Source: Tritonibacter litoralis (GTDB lineage: Bacteria; Pseudomonadota; Alphaproteobacteria; Rhodobacterales; Rhodobacteraceae). From it: DNA of 47,198 nucleotides. Shown piece after piece: positions 16,436 to 25,252 of the stretch. The position numbers and the translations under genes were made by a program. The notes beneath the pieces are model-generated. The model searched no databases. It was not told where the DNA came from and was given only the letters and a program-made list of their open reading frames with translations. Position 1 is the first letter of the stretch. Each line of letters opens with the position of its first letter. The DNA is taken from positions 1-47,198 of the forward strand of contig NZ_WIBF01000018.1 of NCBI RefSeq assembly GCF_009496005.1, written 5' to 3'.

Positions 16436-17563
16436 ATGTGGCAATGGCTTACCAATGTCTTTCGGCTTGGCCTCAAGGAACTCAACAGCCTACGCGCCGA
16501 TCCCGTGCTGATTCTGCTGATCGTCTATGTGTTCAGCTTCGCCGTCTATTCGGTGGCGACCGGCGCCAAGCTTGAGGTCTCGAACGCCTCCGTCGCCTAT
16601 GTGGACCAGGACCGTTCGGCACTGACGGGGCGCATTTTGGGCGCGATCCTACCACCCGAATTCAATCCGCCACAGGAGATCTCGGCCGACGAGATCGAAA
16701 GCGTGATGAACAGCGGCAAGTTCGTGTTTGTCCTTTCCTTTCCGCCCAGTTTCGAGGCTGACGTTCTGAACGGCCTCAAGCCTCAGGTGCAGCTTAACGT
16801 CGATGCCACCGCAATGGCGCAGGCCGGTAACGGTTCGGTGTTCCTTCAGCAGATTATCCGCGCCGAAGTCGCCAAGTTCGTTTCCGGCGACGACACCGCA
16901 ACGACACTGCCGATCGACCTGGTCGTCAGGACAAAGTTCAATCCGAACCTGAATTCCGTCTGGTTTTCATCCGTGATGCAGATCATCAACAACATCACCA
17001 TCCTGTCCGTGCTTTTGACCGGCGCCGCGCTGATCCGCGAGCGCGAACACGGCACGATCGAACATTTGCTGGTGATGCCGGTCACCCCGTCCGAGATCAT
17101 GGTCGCCAAGATATGGGCCAATGGCCTTGCGATCGTTGTCGCTGCCATCCTGTCGCTCTGGATCGTCGTGCAGACCGTGCTGGAGGTTCCGATCGCGGGG
17201 TCGATCCCGCTCTTCGTATCCGGGGCGGTGCTTTATCTTGCCTCGGTCACGGGGCTCGGTATCCTGCTGGCCACCTTCACCACGTCGATGCCGCAATTCG
17301 GTCTGTTGTCGCTCCCGGTTCTCGTGATCATGAATCTCCTGTCCGGCAGCACGACGCCGATGGAGAGCATGCCGGTCTGGCTTCAGAACGTCATGCAGTT
17401 GTCACCGTCGACACATTTCGTGGCGTTTTCGCAAGCCATTCTCTATCGCGGAGCGGGACTGGACATCGTTTGGCCCGACATGGCGGTCATGGTCGCGCTC
17501 GGCGCCGTCTTCTTCTTCATCGCACTCAAGCGTTTCAGGGTGACCATGGCCACAGTTCACTAA
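16436..17563 (+). CDS. ABC-2 type permease, YhhJ-like
   Basis: A 375-residue permease with one N-terminal helix (about 24-45), a large extracytoplasmic domain (to about residue 175), then five helices (SVMQIINNITILSVLLTGAA onward), as usual for ABC-2 exporters. The conserved cytoplasmic EREHGTIEHLLVMPVTPSEI segment follows the second helix. It starts two bases after the RbbA-like stop and should pair with that protein's permease half to form the channel. The operon is divergent from phaC, so the two arms may share the FNR-type and PhaR-type sites, though FNR would be about 200 bases from the HlyD start. Confidence 0.9.
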   Translation: MWQWLTNVFRLGLKELNSLRADPVLILLIVYVFSFAVYSVATGAKLEVSNASVAYVDQDRSALTGRILGAILPPEFNPPQEISADEIESVMNSGKFVFVLSFPPSFEADVLNGLKPQVQLNVDATAMAQAGNGSVFLQQIIRAEVAKFVSGDDTATTLPIDLVVRTKFNPNLNSVWFSSVMQIINNITILSVLLTGAALIREREHGTIEHLLVMPVTPSEIMVAKIWANGLAIVVAAILSLWIVVQTVLEVPIAGSIPLFVSGAVLYLASVTGLGILLATFTTSMPQFGLLSLPVLVIMNLLSGSTTPMESMPVWLQNVMQLSPSTHFVAFSQAILYRGAGLDIVWPDMAVMVALGAVFFFIALKRFRVTMATVH

Positions 17564-17672
17564 ATCCACCTGACTGATCCGGAGAACAAGGTCCGGAACT
17601 CCAATGGGCGCTCCGAGCGAAGGCGGATTTCGAAAATTTCAAAACGGCAACCAACCAGAGAAAGGTAAAGCC

Positions 17673-17828
17673 ATGAAAACACTAACACAGATCACGCTGG
17701 TAGCTTTGGCACTTGCAGTCGCCGGATGCACCGAACCCGGGCACTACTCTGTCAGTGGTGAAGAATGCGGCCCGAATGATCCGGTTCTTGAACTGGATGC
17801 GAATGACTGCGGTGTACCGGGCATATAG
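17673..17828 (+). CDS. small lipoprotein
   Basis: A 51-residue product with a short lysine N-terminus, a hydrophobic stretch and a lipobox Val-Ala-Gly-Cys at 16-19, so it would be a mature lipoprotein of about 33 residues. The mature part is acidic with three Cys in total (EECGPNDPVLELDANDCG). GAAAGG precedes the ATG. It is about 110 bases downstream of the ABC permease and may belong to that operon. An ISL3 element begins six bases past its stop. Whether the original gene was longer cannot be told. I do not recognise a family. Confidence 0.6.
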   Translation: MKTLTQITLVALALAVAGCTEPGHYSVSGEECGPNDPVLELDANDCGVPGI

Positions 17829-17833
17829 GCAGA

Positions 17834-19561
17834 TGTCGCGTGGCCCTTAATTCGGCTCTGCCTCACTTTGTGTGGTCAAACGGTAGCATTCTTGCCCGCA
17901 ACAATTCTGGGCCGGCCCGACCGTACATGGCGCGTTTGAGGGTTTTCAGGCGGTTGATCTGACCTTCCGCCTGGCCGTTGCTCCAAGGCATCTCAATCGC
18001 GTTTTTGACCGCATCGAAGTCCCGGTTCAATGTGCGGGCAAAGCGCACGATCGGCACCAACTCGGTTTCGATTGCGTCGTCGATCCATGCAGGGAGCGGG
18101 CCTGCGTCGCGCCCACGCATGATACCGTTGAACCGCATGGCGAGGCTGCGCATCGATACGAAGGCGGGAGAGCGGGTCTTGAGAGCATCGACTTTACGCG
18201 CCTGATCCGAGGTGAGCTTGCCGCGCGGTTTGATGCACAGCGCGGCCGCGATGACCGGGGAGATCGCGTGCCCCGTTTCCGGGTCCCGAACCGGCTCCAG
18301 GATCTTGTGTTCTACCTTGGGATCGCTCGCTTGCTGTTCGGCTCTGCGCCAACCCGCCAGCAGCCGCTGCAAATGCGACTGGCTCCCCTCGTAACCACGC
18401 TCTTGGATCAGACTGAAAAGGGCGCTGCCAGTTCGAATGCCCTCCTTCCAGCTTTGGCTCAGGAACTCTTCAAAATACCATGGCGAACTCGGCTTCAAAG
18501 CGGCCCGCCTGCGGTCCGGTGGTGTTTCGAACTGCAGCCATTTCGCGATGCTGCGACGCGGAAACCCTGTTCGCCGCCCGATCTCGCTGCAGGAAAGTCC
18601 CTGATTTCGGAGCGCATGGATGGTGGTGAAAATCTCTTCCCGGGACGTCCTGTGCGCAAGGCGGGACTTCAGAAGGCTTCCGGCTGCGGTGATGTTGTCG
18701 GCGTCGGACAGCAGCGCCCTGCCGGTGGCACGGCCGTGAAGGTTCATCTGCTCCTCGTTGGCCTGCCGCAGGTTATGCACGATATGGAACCGGTCGGCGA
18801 CCTGCTTTGCCTGCGGTGCCCCTTGCCGGGCAGCCTTGGCGTAGAGACCGCACCGATCTCTGCTGATCACTTCCACCTCGGGGTGTCGCTTTAGCCAGTT
18901 GGTGCAGGTGACGACATCTCGATCCTCGAGGATGTCGATGACCACGCGACGCTCCAGATCCACGATGATCGTGCCGTAGGTTTGCGATTTCCGCCAGCTC
19001 CAATCGTCGATCCCGATGATTGTCGGCGCCTCGGTGGTGCCTTGAGCACACCTTTTCAGCTGCCTGAGCACCGTGTCATCGCTGACCCCAAGGCCCAAAC
19101 GATGCAACAACCGCTCCGCAGGCCGTCCGCCTGTCGCATGCCCAAGATGGCCGACAATCTCCCCTACACGCGAAGTACGACGTGCAAATGGACGCGCAAT
19201 CGAGCTGATCTGGTCCGAGAAAGTCCGGCGCGGGCAAGCAGGCGCCAAACATCGCCAACGGCAAACTGCGAGATCAACCGTTACCGCGTCTCCATGCGCG
19301 GGATAATCCTGCAGCCACCGACGCCGCCAGCCATGACGTCGGCGTGAATGCAATCCACAGTCTGGGCAAATGCCGTTGGGTGCCAAGACGCCAGATACAA
19401 TCCACCCGCCGGATTCACTTCGTTCAACGCTTTGAACTGCAACATCGCTGCCCGGCGACCAGTGCTTCTTCGAACTCACAACTATCCCTCCTGAATTTTC
19501 CAGTTTCAGGATAGTTGCGCCACACAAAGTGAGGCAGAGCCGATTTAAGGGCAACGCGACA
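17834..19561 (-). mobile_element. ISL3-family insertion sequence, copy 1
   Basis: A 1728-bp element bounded by 42-bp inverted repeats (17834-17875 and 19520-19561) that match at 40 positions and begin TGTCGCGT. The single transposase gene fills it, and its stop codon lies inside the left repeat. The flanking eight bases differ on the two sides, so no target duplication survives. A related element lies in inverse orientation at 33927-35698. Confidence 0.85.
17863..19479 (-). CDS. ISL3-family transposase
   Basis: A 538-residue transposase starting at the GTG at 19479, which has GGAGGG eight bases upstream; the longer open frame runs into the neighbouring Tn3 terminus and is not real. It has an N-terminal Cys-rich zinc-finger (CPDCGLHSRRRHGW, CRWRCLAPACPRRTF), a DDE core starting at IIGIDDWSWRKSQTYGTIIVDL and ISRDRCGLYAKAA, and the C-terminal WSNGQAEGQINRLKTLKRAMYGRAG block. 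It appears intact. It shares long identical blocks with the transposase at 34009, and the inserted segment after the LLAGWRR block differs in length. Confidence 0.92.
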   Translation of the reverse strand: MSSKKHWSPGSDVAVQSVERSESGGWIVSGVLAPNGICPDCGLHSRRRHGWRRRWLQDYPAHGDAVTVDLAVCRWRCLAPACPRRTFSDQISSIARPFARRTSRVGEIVGHLGHATGGRPAERLLHRLGLGVSDDTVLRQLKRCAQGTTEAPTIIGIDDWSWRKSQTYGTIIVDLERRVVIDILEDRDVVTCTNWLKRHPEVEVISRDRCGLYAKAARQGAPQAKQVADRFHIVHNLRQANEEQMNLHGRATGRALLSDADNITAAGSLLKSRLAHRTSREEIFTTIHALRNQGLSCSEIGRRTGFPRRSIAKWLQFETPPDRRRAALKPSSPWYFEEFLSQSWKEGIRTGSALFSLIQERGYEGSQSHLQRLLAGWRRAEQQASDPKVEHKILEPVRDPETGHAISPVIAAALCIKPRGKLTSDQARKVDALKTRSPAFVSMRSLAMRFNGIMRGRDAGPLPAWIDDAIETELVPIVRFARTLNRDFDAVKNAIEMPWSNGQAEGQINRLKTLKRAMYGRAGPELLRARMLPFDHTK

Positions 19562-19655
19562 ATAGGTGACGATTTCGCCGCGCAGAATGTCCTTGGCCCC
19601 ATCGGAAGGTTTCTTCGTAGAACCACGCCAAGGAAGAACAAAGCCTGAACATGAC

Positions 19656-20141
19656 TTATGGTGTGGCATTTCTGATCGCCTTGTAAGCTGTTGATCTGCC
19701 TATGCCGAGGTGTTTTGCGGCTTGAGCGACGGATTTTCCAGCGCTGACGAGATCTTGGAGGGCTGAGATCGTCTCTGGCGGTAATGCAGGCCGTCCTGGG
19801 GTGCGGCCATGCTTTCGAGCGTTGATCAGGCCGTCTTTGGTGCGCTCTGAGATCAAGCGTCGCTCGAAATGCGCAATGGCCCCAAAGACGTGGAACACGA
19901 GTTCTCCAGCGGCTGGTGTTGTATCGATCCGTTCCTCGAGGCTGATCAGGTTGATCTCTCTGGCTTTGAGGTCGTCGACGGTTTCCAGAAGTTCCTTGAG
20001 CGAGCGCCCCAATCGATCGAGGCGGATGACGGCGAGGGTATCGTTGGGCCGTGCCTGATCAAGCAAGGCTGCCAGACCGGGCCGGACGAAAGTGTTGCCG
20101 GAGATCACGTCTTCAAACTTGCAACACCGTTTTGAGGACAC
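19656..20141 (-). pseudogene. tnpR: serine resolvase TnpR lacking its catalytic N-terminus
   Basis: From FEDVISG onwards the frame is a good resolvase (RPGLAALLDQARPNDTLAVIRLDRLGRSLKELL, then FERRLISERTKDGL, and a C-terminal helix-turn-helix SVAQAAKHLGIGRSTAYKAI). The normal first ~30 residues, which carry the nucleophilic serine (YARVST-type motif), are missing, replaced by a few unrelated codons. tnpA begins four bases from this point on the other strand, so the res site is also absent. The protein cannot cut DNA, and cointegrates made by this transposon would need resolution by other means. Confidence 0.8.
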
Positions 20142-20144
20142 CTG

Positions 20145-23096
20145 ATGGCCCGTCGACTACTTTCATCCCGCGCGCGTGCGGACCTCTTCGGGGTGCCTAC
20201 AGATTACGAAGCCTTGGTCCGTCGCTATCTGCTAAGCGGGGATGACGTTGATCTGATCCGAACCCGTCGCCGCGCCGAAAACCATCTTGGTCTTGCAGTA
20301 CATATTTCTTTGCTGCGTTATCCCGGCCTTGGGTGGGGCCAAGACACGATGCCGCCCGCCGAACTGATCGCGTGGCTTGCAGAACAACTTCAGATCAGCG
20401 GGTGTACTCTCGACGACTACGCCGCCAGGCGAAATACGCGTCATGAGCACCATGCCCTTGCGATGCGCCATTTGGGATTGGCCCCTTTCGGACCTGAACA
20501 TGTGCAGCAGGCGGAGGATATCGCCACGACGGCGGCTTTTGCGACGGATCATGGCATGAAGATTGTTGAGACGCTGGTTGCGGAGCTGCGCAAGCAACAT
20601 CTGGTGCTACCGAGCGTGGATACGCTTGAGCGCCTTGCCCTGAAGGGGCGGGCTCGCGCCCGGCGTGAGGCTGCCGCTGCGTTGTTCGATGTTCTGTCAC
20701 TGGAGCAACGTGACCAGTTGCAGGCTCTCTTGGTGAACGATCCGTCTCTTGGGCAAACGCGTCTCACGTGGTTGCGTGGCTATCCGCATTCGACCAGTCC
20801 GGCCAGCATGACCGCGCTTCTGGATCGCTTGAACTATCTGCGATCGTTGGATTTGCCGCCAAACCTTGGGCACGGCCTCCACCCTGACCGGTTGCTCAAG
20901 TTCGCGCGCGAGGGCGCGGTGGCCCCTGTGAGCTTGCTGAACGATTTTGGCGAACGGCGACGGATCGCAACGCTCGCGGCGCAGATGGCGGATTTATCCA
21001 TCACGATCACCGACGCGACCATCGCCATGTTCGAGCGTCTGACCGGCCAGCTCTTCTCACGCTCCCGCAATCGCCAGGAGGAGGTCTGGCGCATGGGCAA
21101 GACCCGGGTTGGCAAACTGATGCAGCTCTTCGGCGCGTCCATTGATGCCATGGCCCGCGCACAAGATCTGGGCCAAGATCCCTTTGCTGCGTTGGATGCG
21201 GATGTCGGGTGGGAGACTCTTCTGGGCAAGCGTGACGAAATCGCCGACTTCGGGGAGTTGGCAACCAGTGATCCACTCGCTCTGGCGGCTGAGCGCTATG
21301 CCTATATGCGCAAGTTTGCTCCTACCTTCCTTGAGGCTTTCGAGTTCAACGCCACCGATGCAGGGGATGACCTCAAGGACGCAATCGCCTTGCTGCGCGA
21401 CCAGAACCGCACCGGTAAACGCAAGTTGCCCGATGATCCGCCCATGCCCTTCGCTGCCAAGCATTGGCCGTCGCTGATCGTCCAGGACGGTAAGCCACAA
21501 CGGCGTGTGTACGAGACCGCCGTTGTGTCTACCTTGCGCGAGCGCCTTCGCGCCGGAGATGTCTGGGTCGACGGCAGCCGTGAATATCGCCGGTTCGACA
21601 GCTACCTGAAGCCACGGGACAAAGCCGAAACCATCATGCGGGATGCGGGCTTCGAAACCGATCCGGACGCATGGCTATCTGACCGGCGGGCAACGATGGC
21701 GAAACGCTTTGACCAGGTTGCGCGCGCCCTGAAGCGCAATGCACTTTCTGGTGTCCGCATTGAACGTGGGCGGTTGAAGATTACGCCACATGACGCGATC
21801 ACACCGCCCGCCGCCGTACGCCTGGAACGGGCGATTGATGCCGTGATGCCCCGCATCCGCATCACGGAGTTGCTCTGGGAGGTGAACGCGCGGACCGGGT
21901 TCCTTGATGCCTTCACCGATCTGCGGTCTGGCAAGCAGCACGATGAGCCAGCCGCCGTTCTGGCCACGATCCTGGCCGGGGCCACCAATCTCGGACTGGA
22001 GCGGATGGCCCATGCCTCATCGCGTGTCAGCCACGCGCAGCTGACCTGGGCGCAGACATGGTACCTTCGGCCGGAAACATTCGCGGATGCCTTGGGTCGT
22101 ATCGTCGACGCCCATCATAGTTTGCCCTTTGCGCAGCACTGGGGCGCGGCGGAGCACAGCTCATCGGACGGCCAGTTCTTTGCCGCCAATCGCGGCAGCG
22201 GGCTCATCAACGCGAAGTACGGGCCTGATCCGGGCCTGAAAATCTACTCCTTCCTGTCAGGCCAATACGGCTCGTTCCATTCCAGCGTCATCGGGGCGAC
22301 GGCAGGCGAAGCTCCTTTCGTGCTTGATGGTCTCTTGACTAACCCGGCCAGCTTCGACCCGCTCGTGCATTACACAGATACAGGCGGCGTGTCGGATCAC
22401 GTCTTCGCCCTGTTCCATCTCTTGGGGATGACCTTTGCCCCGCGTTTGCGCGACTTTGCCGACCGGCGATTGGCATGCTTCGGGAGCGCGAAGGCGTGGG
22501 CCACTCTGTCACCCCTCATCGGGAAACCAATCAACGAAGAGGTGATCCGGCAGCATTGGGGTGACATCATGCGGCTCGCGGCCAGTATCCGCGACAAGTC
22601 TCTCAAACCGTCTGAAATCCTGCGCAAGCTTGGAGCGTACCGCCAGCAAAACCGGCTCTACCTGGCTTTGGGTGAAATCGGCCGGATCGAGCGCACGCTC
22701 TTCATGCTCGACTGGATCGAAAACGCCGCCCTGCGCATGGAATGCCACGCAGGACTCAACAAGGGTGAATCGCGACATTCGCTGGCGCGGGCCGTCTTTG
22801 CCCACTCACAAGGGCGCATTCATGATCGCTCTGATGTCGCCCAACAGAAGCGGGCCATGGCGCTCAACCGCGTCATCGCCGCCATCACGTTTTGGAATAC
22901 GATCTACATGGACAAGGCCGCCGGCCACCTCGCGCAGACCAGTCCGCTCTACGACGTCAAGCTGCTTGCTCACACATCGCCCCTCGGGTGGGAGCACGTT
23001 ATCCTGTCCGGCGACTTCGATTGGCATTCTGGAGCCGCAGACCGCAAAATCGCGCGACCACTGAACATCAGGCCATCTAGAGATTGGGGAACGTGA
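20145..23096 (+). CDS. tnpA: Tn3-family transposase TnpA
   Basis: A 983-residue transposase with the N-terminal DUF4158-type domain (SRARADLFGVP onward) and the C-terminal Tn3 DDE domain (from about residue 560, including SSDGQFF and RGSGLINAKYGPDPGLKIYSF-type blocks and the EDDE-like helix around HSLARAVFAHSQGRI). Length and ends are normal, so it is probably functional. It moves the element replicatively, producing cointegrates. It begins four bases from the truncated resolvase gene, in the opposite direction, and ends about 20 bases before the right terminal repeat. Confidence 0.95.
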   Translation: MARRLLSSRARADLFGVPTDYEALVRRYLLSGDDVDLIRTRRRAENHLGLAVHISLLRYPGLGWGQDTMPPAELIAWLAEQLQISGCTLDDYAARRNTRHEHHALAMRHLGLAPFGPEHVQQAEDIATTAAFATDHGMKIVETLVAELRKQHLVLPSVDTLERLALKGRARARREAAAALFDVLSLEQRDQLQALLVNDPSLGQTRLTWLRGYPHSTSPASMTALLDRLNYLRSLDLPPNLGHGLHPDRLLKFAREGAVAPVSLLNDFGERRRIATLAAQMADLSITITDATIAMFERLTGQLFSRSRNRQEEVWRMGKTRVGKLMQLFGASIDAMARAQDLGQDPFAALDADVGWETLLGKRDEIADFGELATSDPLALAAERYAYMRKFAPTFLEAFEFNATDAGDDLKDAIALLRDQNRTGKRKLPDDPPMPFAAKHWPSLIVQDGKPQRRVYETAVVSTLRERLRAGDVWVDGSREYRRFDSYLKPRDKAETIMRDAGFETDPDAWLSDRRATMAKRFDQVARALKRNALSGVRIERGRLKITPHDAITPPAAVRLERAIDAVMPRIRITELLWEVNARTGFLDAFTDLRSGKQHDEPAAVLATILAGATNLGLERMAHASSRVSHAQLTWAQTWYLRPETFADALGRIVDAHHSLPFAQHWGAAEHSSSDGQFFAANRGSGLINAKYGPDPGLKIYSFLSGQYGSFHSSVIGATAGEAPFVLDGLLTNPASFDPLVHYTDTGGVSDHVFALFHLLGMTFAPRLRDFADRRLACFGSAKAWATLSPLIGKPINEEVIRQHWGDIMRLAASIRDKSLKPSEILRKLGAYRQQNRLYLALGEIGRIERTLFMLDWIENAALRMECHAGLNKGESRHSLARAVFAHSQGRIHDRSDVAQQKRAMALNRVIAAITFWNTIYMDKAAGHLAQTSPLYDVKLLAHTSPLGWEHVILSGDFDWHSGAADRKIARPLNIRPSRDWGT

Positions 23097-23156
23097 GTAT
23101 GTTCACACAATGTTCCACCTTAGCGTGGTTCTACGAAGAAACCTTCCGATAGGGCC

Positions 23157-23324
23157 TAAATCCTCTTGTGAAACCACCTTCGTGTCTCGGTGTGCTGTGA
23201 TCCATTTGTTCAGCGTCGACATGCCAACGCCCAGATCATCAGCCACCTGCTTGCGCGTCAACCCGCTGGTCAGCGCAATACGCACTGCATCTTGGCGAAA
23301 TTCGTCCGTCCGTTTCAGTCCCAT
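23157..23324 (-). pseudogene. IS3-family OrfA fragment
   Basis: The first 56 residues of an IS3-type OrfA (MGLKRTDEFRQDAVRIAL, then the helix-turn-helix LTRKQVADDLGVGMSTLNKW) are intact and have an AAAGGAGA ribosome-binding site. The frame then runs directly into the Tn3 terminal repeat. The outer IS end is probably near 23382. The rest of the IS is absent, so this is a remnant. Confidence 0.85.
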
Positions 23325-23375
23325 AGTCAGTCTCCTTTGTTCCAGTAAAGGCTATCAAAGGAGCGGCATCAAACC

Positions 23376-23672
23376 GTGACACGTCCATTCGCGGCCTGGC
23401 TCGGATTGGTGCCGCGACAGAATTCTTCCGGCGGAAAGGGCAGGTTGGGGCGGATCACGAAGATGGGCGATGGCTATCTGCGCAAACTTCTCGTTGTCGG
23501 GGCCACGGCCGTACTCCGACGGATCAGGAACGCGCAAACGCACACCGCAAACTGGGTGCGGCGCCTGCTGGAGAAAAAGCCGTCGCGCCTCGTCAGCGTG
23601 GCCCTGGCCAACAAAACCGTACGGATCGTCTGGGCTGTCATGTCCAAACAGGGGGTTTACAAGCCGGCTTGA
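23376..23672 (+). pseudogene. IS110-family transposase, C-terminal remnant
   Basis: About 96 residues match the C-terminal Transposase_20 half of IS110 transposases (FAAWLGLVPRQNSSGGK, LGRITKMGDGYLRKLLVVGA, then a helical end). The N-terminal RuvC-like DEDD part is missing, apparently cut by the IS3 end at about 23382. A hairpin-forming GGGGCG/CGCCCC pair lies just after (23679-23699). I see no gene between 23673 and 23968. Confidence 0.85.
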
Positions 23673-23968
23673 GTTTTTGGGGCGCATGAAAAACGCCCCA
23701 TACGAGATGCAAGGGCAATCGCAGTGATGATGATCTTTGCCGCCGCAACCGGAACACCCCGTGGGATTGCCAGGGCAACATAGCCCGATAAGTTGATAAG
23801 GAGCCGGTTCGCGGACTTCATCAGGGCCAGCGGCATAAGGGCCGCGAAAACAGGCCGGACAAATGACCGCTACGCAAAAAGATCACGAACACAAAAGAAA
23901 ACTCTTGCAAAACAGGGGCTGTCCACAAATGGCAATCCCGGCCAATGTGTTGAGTCTAGGTTGGGTCC

Positions 23969-25165
23969 TTAGTCGGTCCGACTGAATTTGCGCATCAGTC
24001 CTGCGAGAGCGGCCAGTGAGGCGATCAAGCTGCCATAACAGATCACAACGACTTTGAGCCCGAACACCAGCACCAAAAGTCCGGCAATTACGACTGGCAA
24101 ACCGAATGCCAAGTAGCTGATACAGAATAGCGCGGCGAAAGTTTCTCCTCTGACATCCTCAGGCACCAGTGGAATTATCGAGCGGATGAAACCATAAAAG
24201 CAGGTGCCGAAGCCCGTCCCCACAACGGCGAGCGCAATAAGGTAGAGCACTAAGTTTTCGTAATGAATGCCAAACAAAGTGGCAAAGGTTCCCATTGATA
24301 GCGCTGCGGTGCCAAACAACGTGACCTCACGAGCAGAGTAGTTGCGCGCAATGAAACAAGCCAGCGCACCAACCCCGGCCAGCAATGCGACCACGAAGCC
24401 CTGGACAATCACATTTTGAATACCAAAAACCTGTGAGATGATGAGTGCGCCAAGCGACAGATACAGCCCCCCTGTGGCCCAGCCCGCGAATAGCGCCGGA
24501 GCGCCACGCCAGAACGTGCCCCTGACTTCGATCGGGAGGCCAACGCGAGGCTTCAGCGCCTGCAACAAGCCTTCATGCCGTGGCGATGTTTCGGGCAAGC
24601 CCCATGTGGCCAGCGCCAACACCAGGCTGGCCATTGCAATCCCAGTGAATATATCAAATTTTGGCTCGGTAAGGTGCTCCATCGCGAAGCCGGATACCAA
24701 GGCCCCCAGGGCCAGCCCGACGAGGGGGATGACGGAATTACAGATCGCCGCGATGCCCTTGAATTCAGGGGGTTCAAGATCCGTAATCGCAGCCGACAGC
24801 GTAGACAAAAGAAGGCCGCATGCTACGCCCTGTACTACACGAGCCAACAACAACGCAGGCACAGAACCTGACAGCTCGAATCCGGCGGCGGAAACAGCGA
24901 GTAGCACGAACCCTATCGACAGAATAGGGCGCCGCCCGACATGATCCGAGATTGATCCGGCCACTAACAGTGTCGCAAGAAGGGCAATTGCGTAAATTGC
25001 GAATATCTCCGACACGACCAAAGACGAAAAACCAAGTTGCTGCTGCAGTAGCGGATAAAAGGGGGACGGCGCGCTCGCGCTCGCCATCATCAGAGCGCTT
25101 CCAGTAAGCACGATTGCGAAACCAGCGCGCTCTCTAGCCTTGGGTGACATCACAATCGTAGTCAT
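23969..25165 (-). CDS. MFS transporter, drug-efflux type
   Basis: A 398-residue protein with about twelve hydrophobic helices and the MFS signature loop after helix 2 (GSISDHVGRRPILSIG). The Glu/Arg motif-B region LLARVVQGVACGL is also seen. The family exports drugs, metals or metabolites by proton antiport. It is divergent from an ArsR-type regulator whose operators lie in the 87-base gap, so expression is probably derepressed by an inducer of that regulator. Substrate unknown; the neighbouring electrophile-detoxification genes make a toxic organic compound plausible. Confidence 0.9.
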   Translation of the reverse strand: MTTIVMSPKARERAGFAIVLTGSALMMASASAPSPFYPLLQQQLGFSSLVVSEIFAIYAIALLATLLVAGSISDHVGRRPILSIGFVLLAVSAAGFELSGSVPALLLARVVQGVACGLLLSTLSAAITDLEPPEFKGIAAICNSVIPLVGLALGALVSGFAMEHLTEPKFDIFTGIAMASLVLALATWGLPETSPRHEGLLQALKPRVGLPIEVRGTFWRGAPALFAGWATGGLYLSLGALIISQVFGIQNVIVQGFVVALLAGVGALACFIARNYSAREVTLFGTAALSMGTFATLFGIHYENLVLYLIALAVVGTGFGTCFYGFIRSIIPLVPEDVRGETFAALFCISYLAFGLPVVIAGLLVLVFGLKVVVICYGSLIASLAALAGLMRKFSRTD

Positions 25166-25188
25166 TTTGGAATGCAGTCCTTCATAAG

Positions 25189-25208
25189 GGTTCGAAGTTT
25201 ATCGAACC
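25189..25208. promoter_or_regulatory. operator 1 of the ArsR-type regulator
   Basis: GGTTCGAAGTTTATCGAACC has seven-base inverted arms (GGTTCGA/TCGAACC) around a six-base centre. It lies about 23 bases upstream of the MFS start. A related 20-base site occurs at 25233-25252, so both divergent promoters carry one. Confidence 0.6.
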
Positions 25209-25232
25209 TTTCTCTAGTTTCTTCCTGCGGAA

Positions 25233-25252
25233 GGTTCAAGTATATTCGAACC
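25233..25252. promoter_or_regulatory. operator 2 of the ArsR-type regulator, abutting its ATG
   Basis: GGTTCAAGTATATTCGAACC shares the outer arms of operator 1 and ends at the base before the ATG at 25253. Its centre contains TATATT, which as a -10 would put transcription start at the ATG. Occupancy would block the gene's own promoter. Confidence 0.6.

Larger units (their letters stand above)
19595..23156 (+). mobile_element. Tn3-family transposon with damaged resolvase
   Basis: A 3.56-kb element with 38-bp terminal inverted repeats (19595-19632 and 23119-23156) that differ at two positions and have the usual ACGCTAAG/ACGCCAAG inner end. It contains only tnpA and a 5'-truncated resolvase gene. 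The right end interrupts an IS3 orfA, but the left flank is unrelated. The flanking pentanucleotides also differ (TCCTT, TAAAT), so the element has been rearranged since insertion. Confidence 0.85.

Noticed and set aside
17834-19561. Target-site duplications for the ISL3, Tn3 and IS66 elements
   Set aside because: Flanking bases were compared on both sides (ISL3 TAGGCAGA/ATAGGTGA, Tn3 TCCTT/TAAAT, IS66 TGGAGCGC/AACCATTT) and do not match.
23679-23699. GGGGCG/CGCCCC hairpin as an intrinsic terminator
   Set aside because: The U-run lies before, not after, the stem on the plus strand, and no active gene ends here; it is probably part of the IS110 end.
25172-25252. Upstream start for the ArsR-type regulator
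   Set aside because: It would translate through both operators and has no ribosome-binding site or family similarity.
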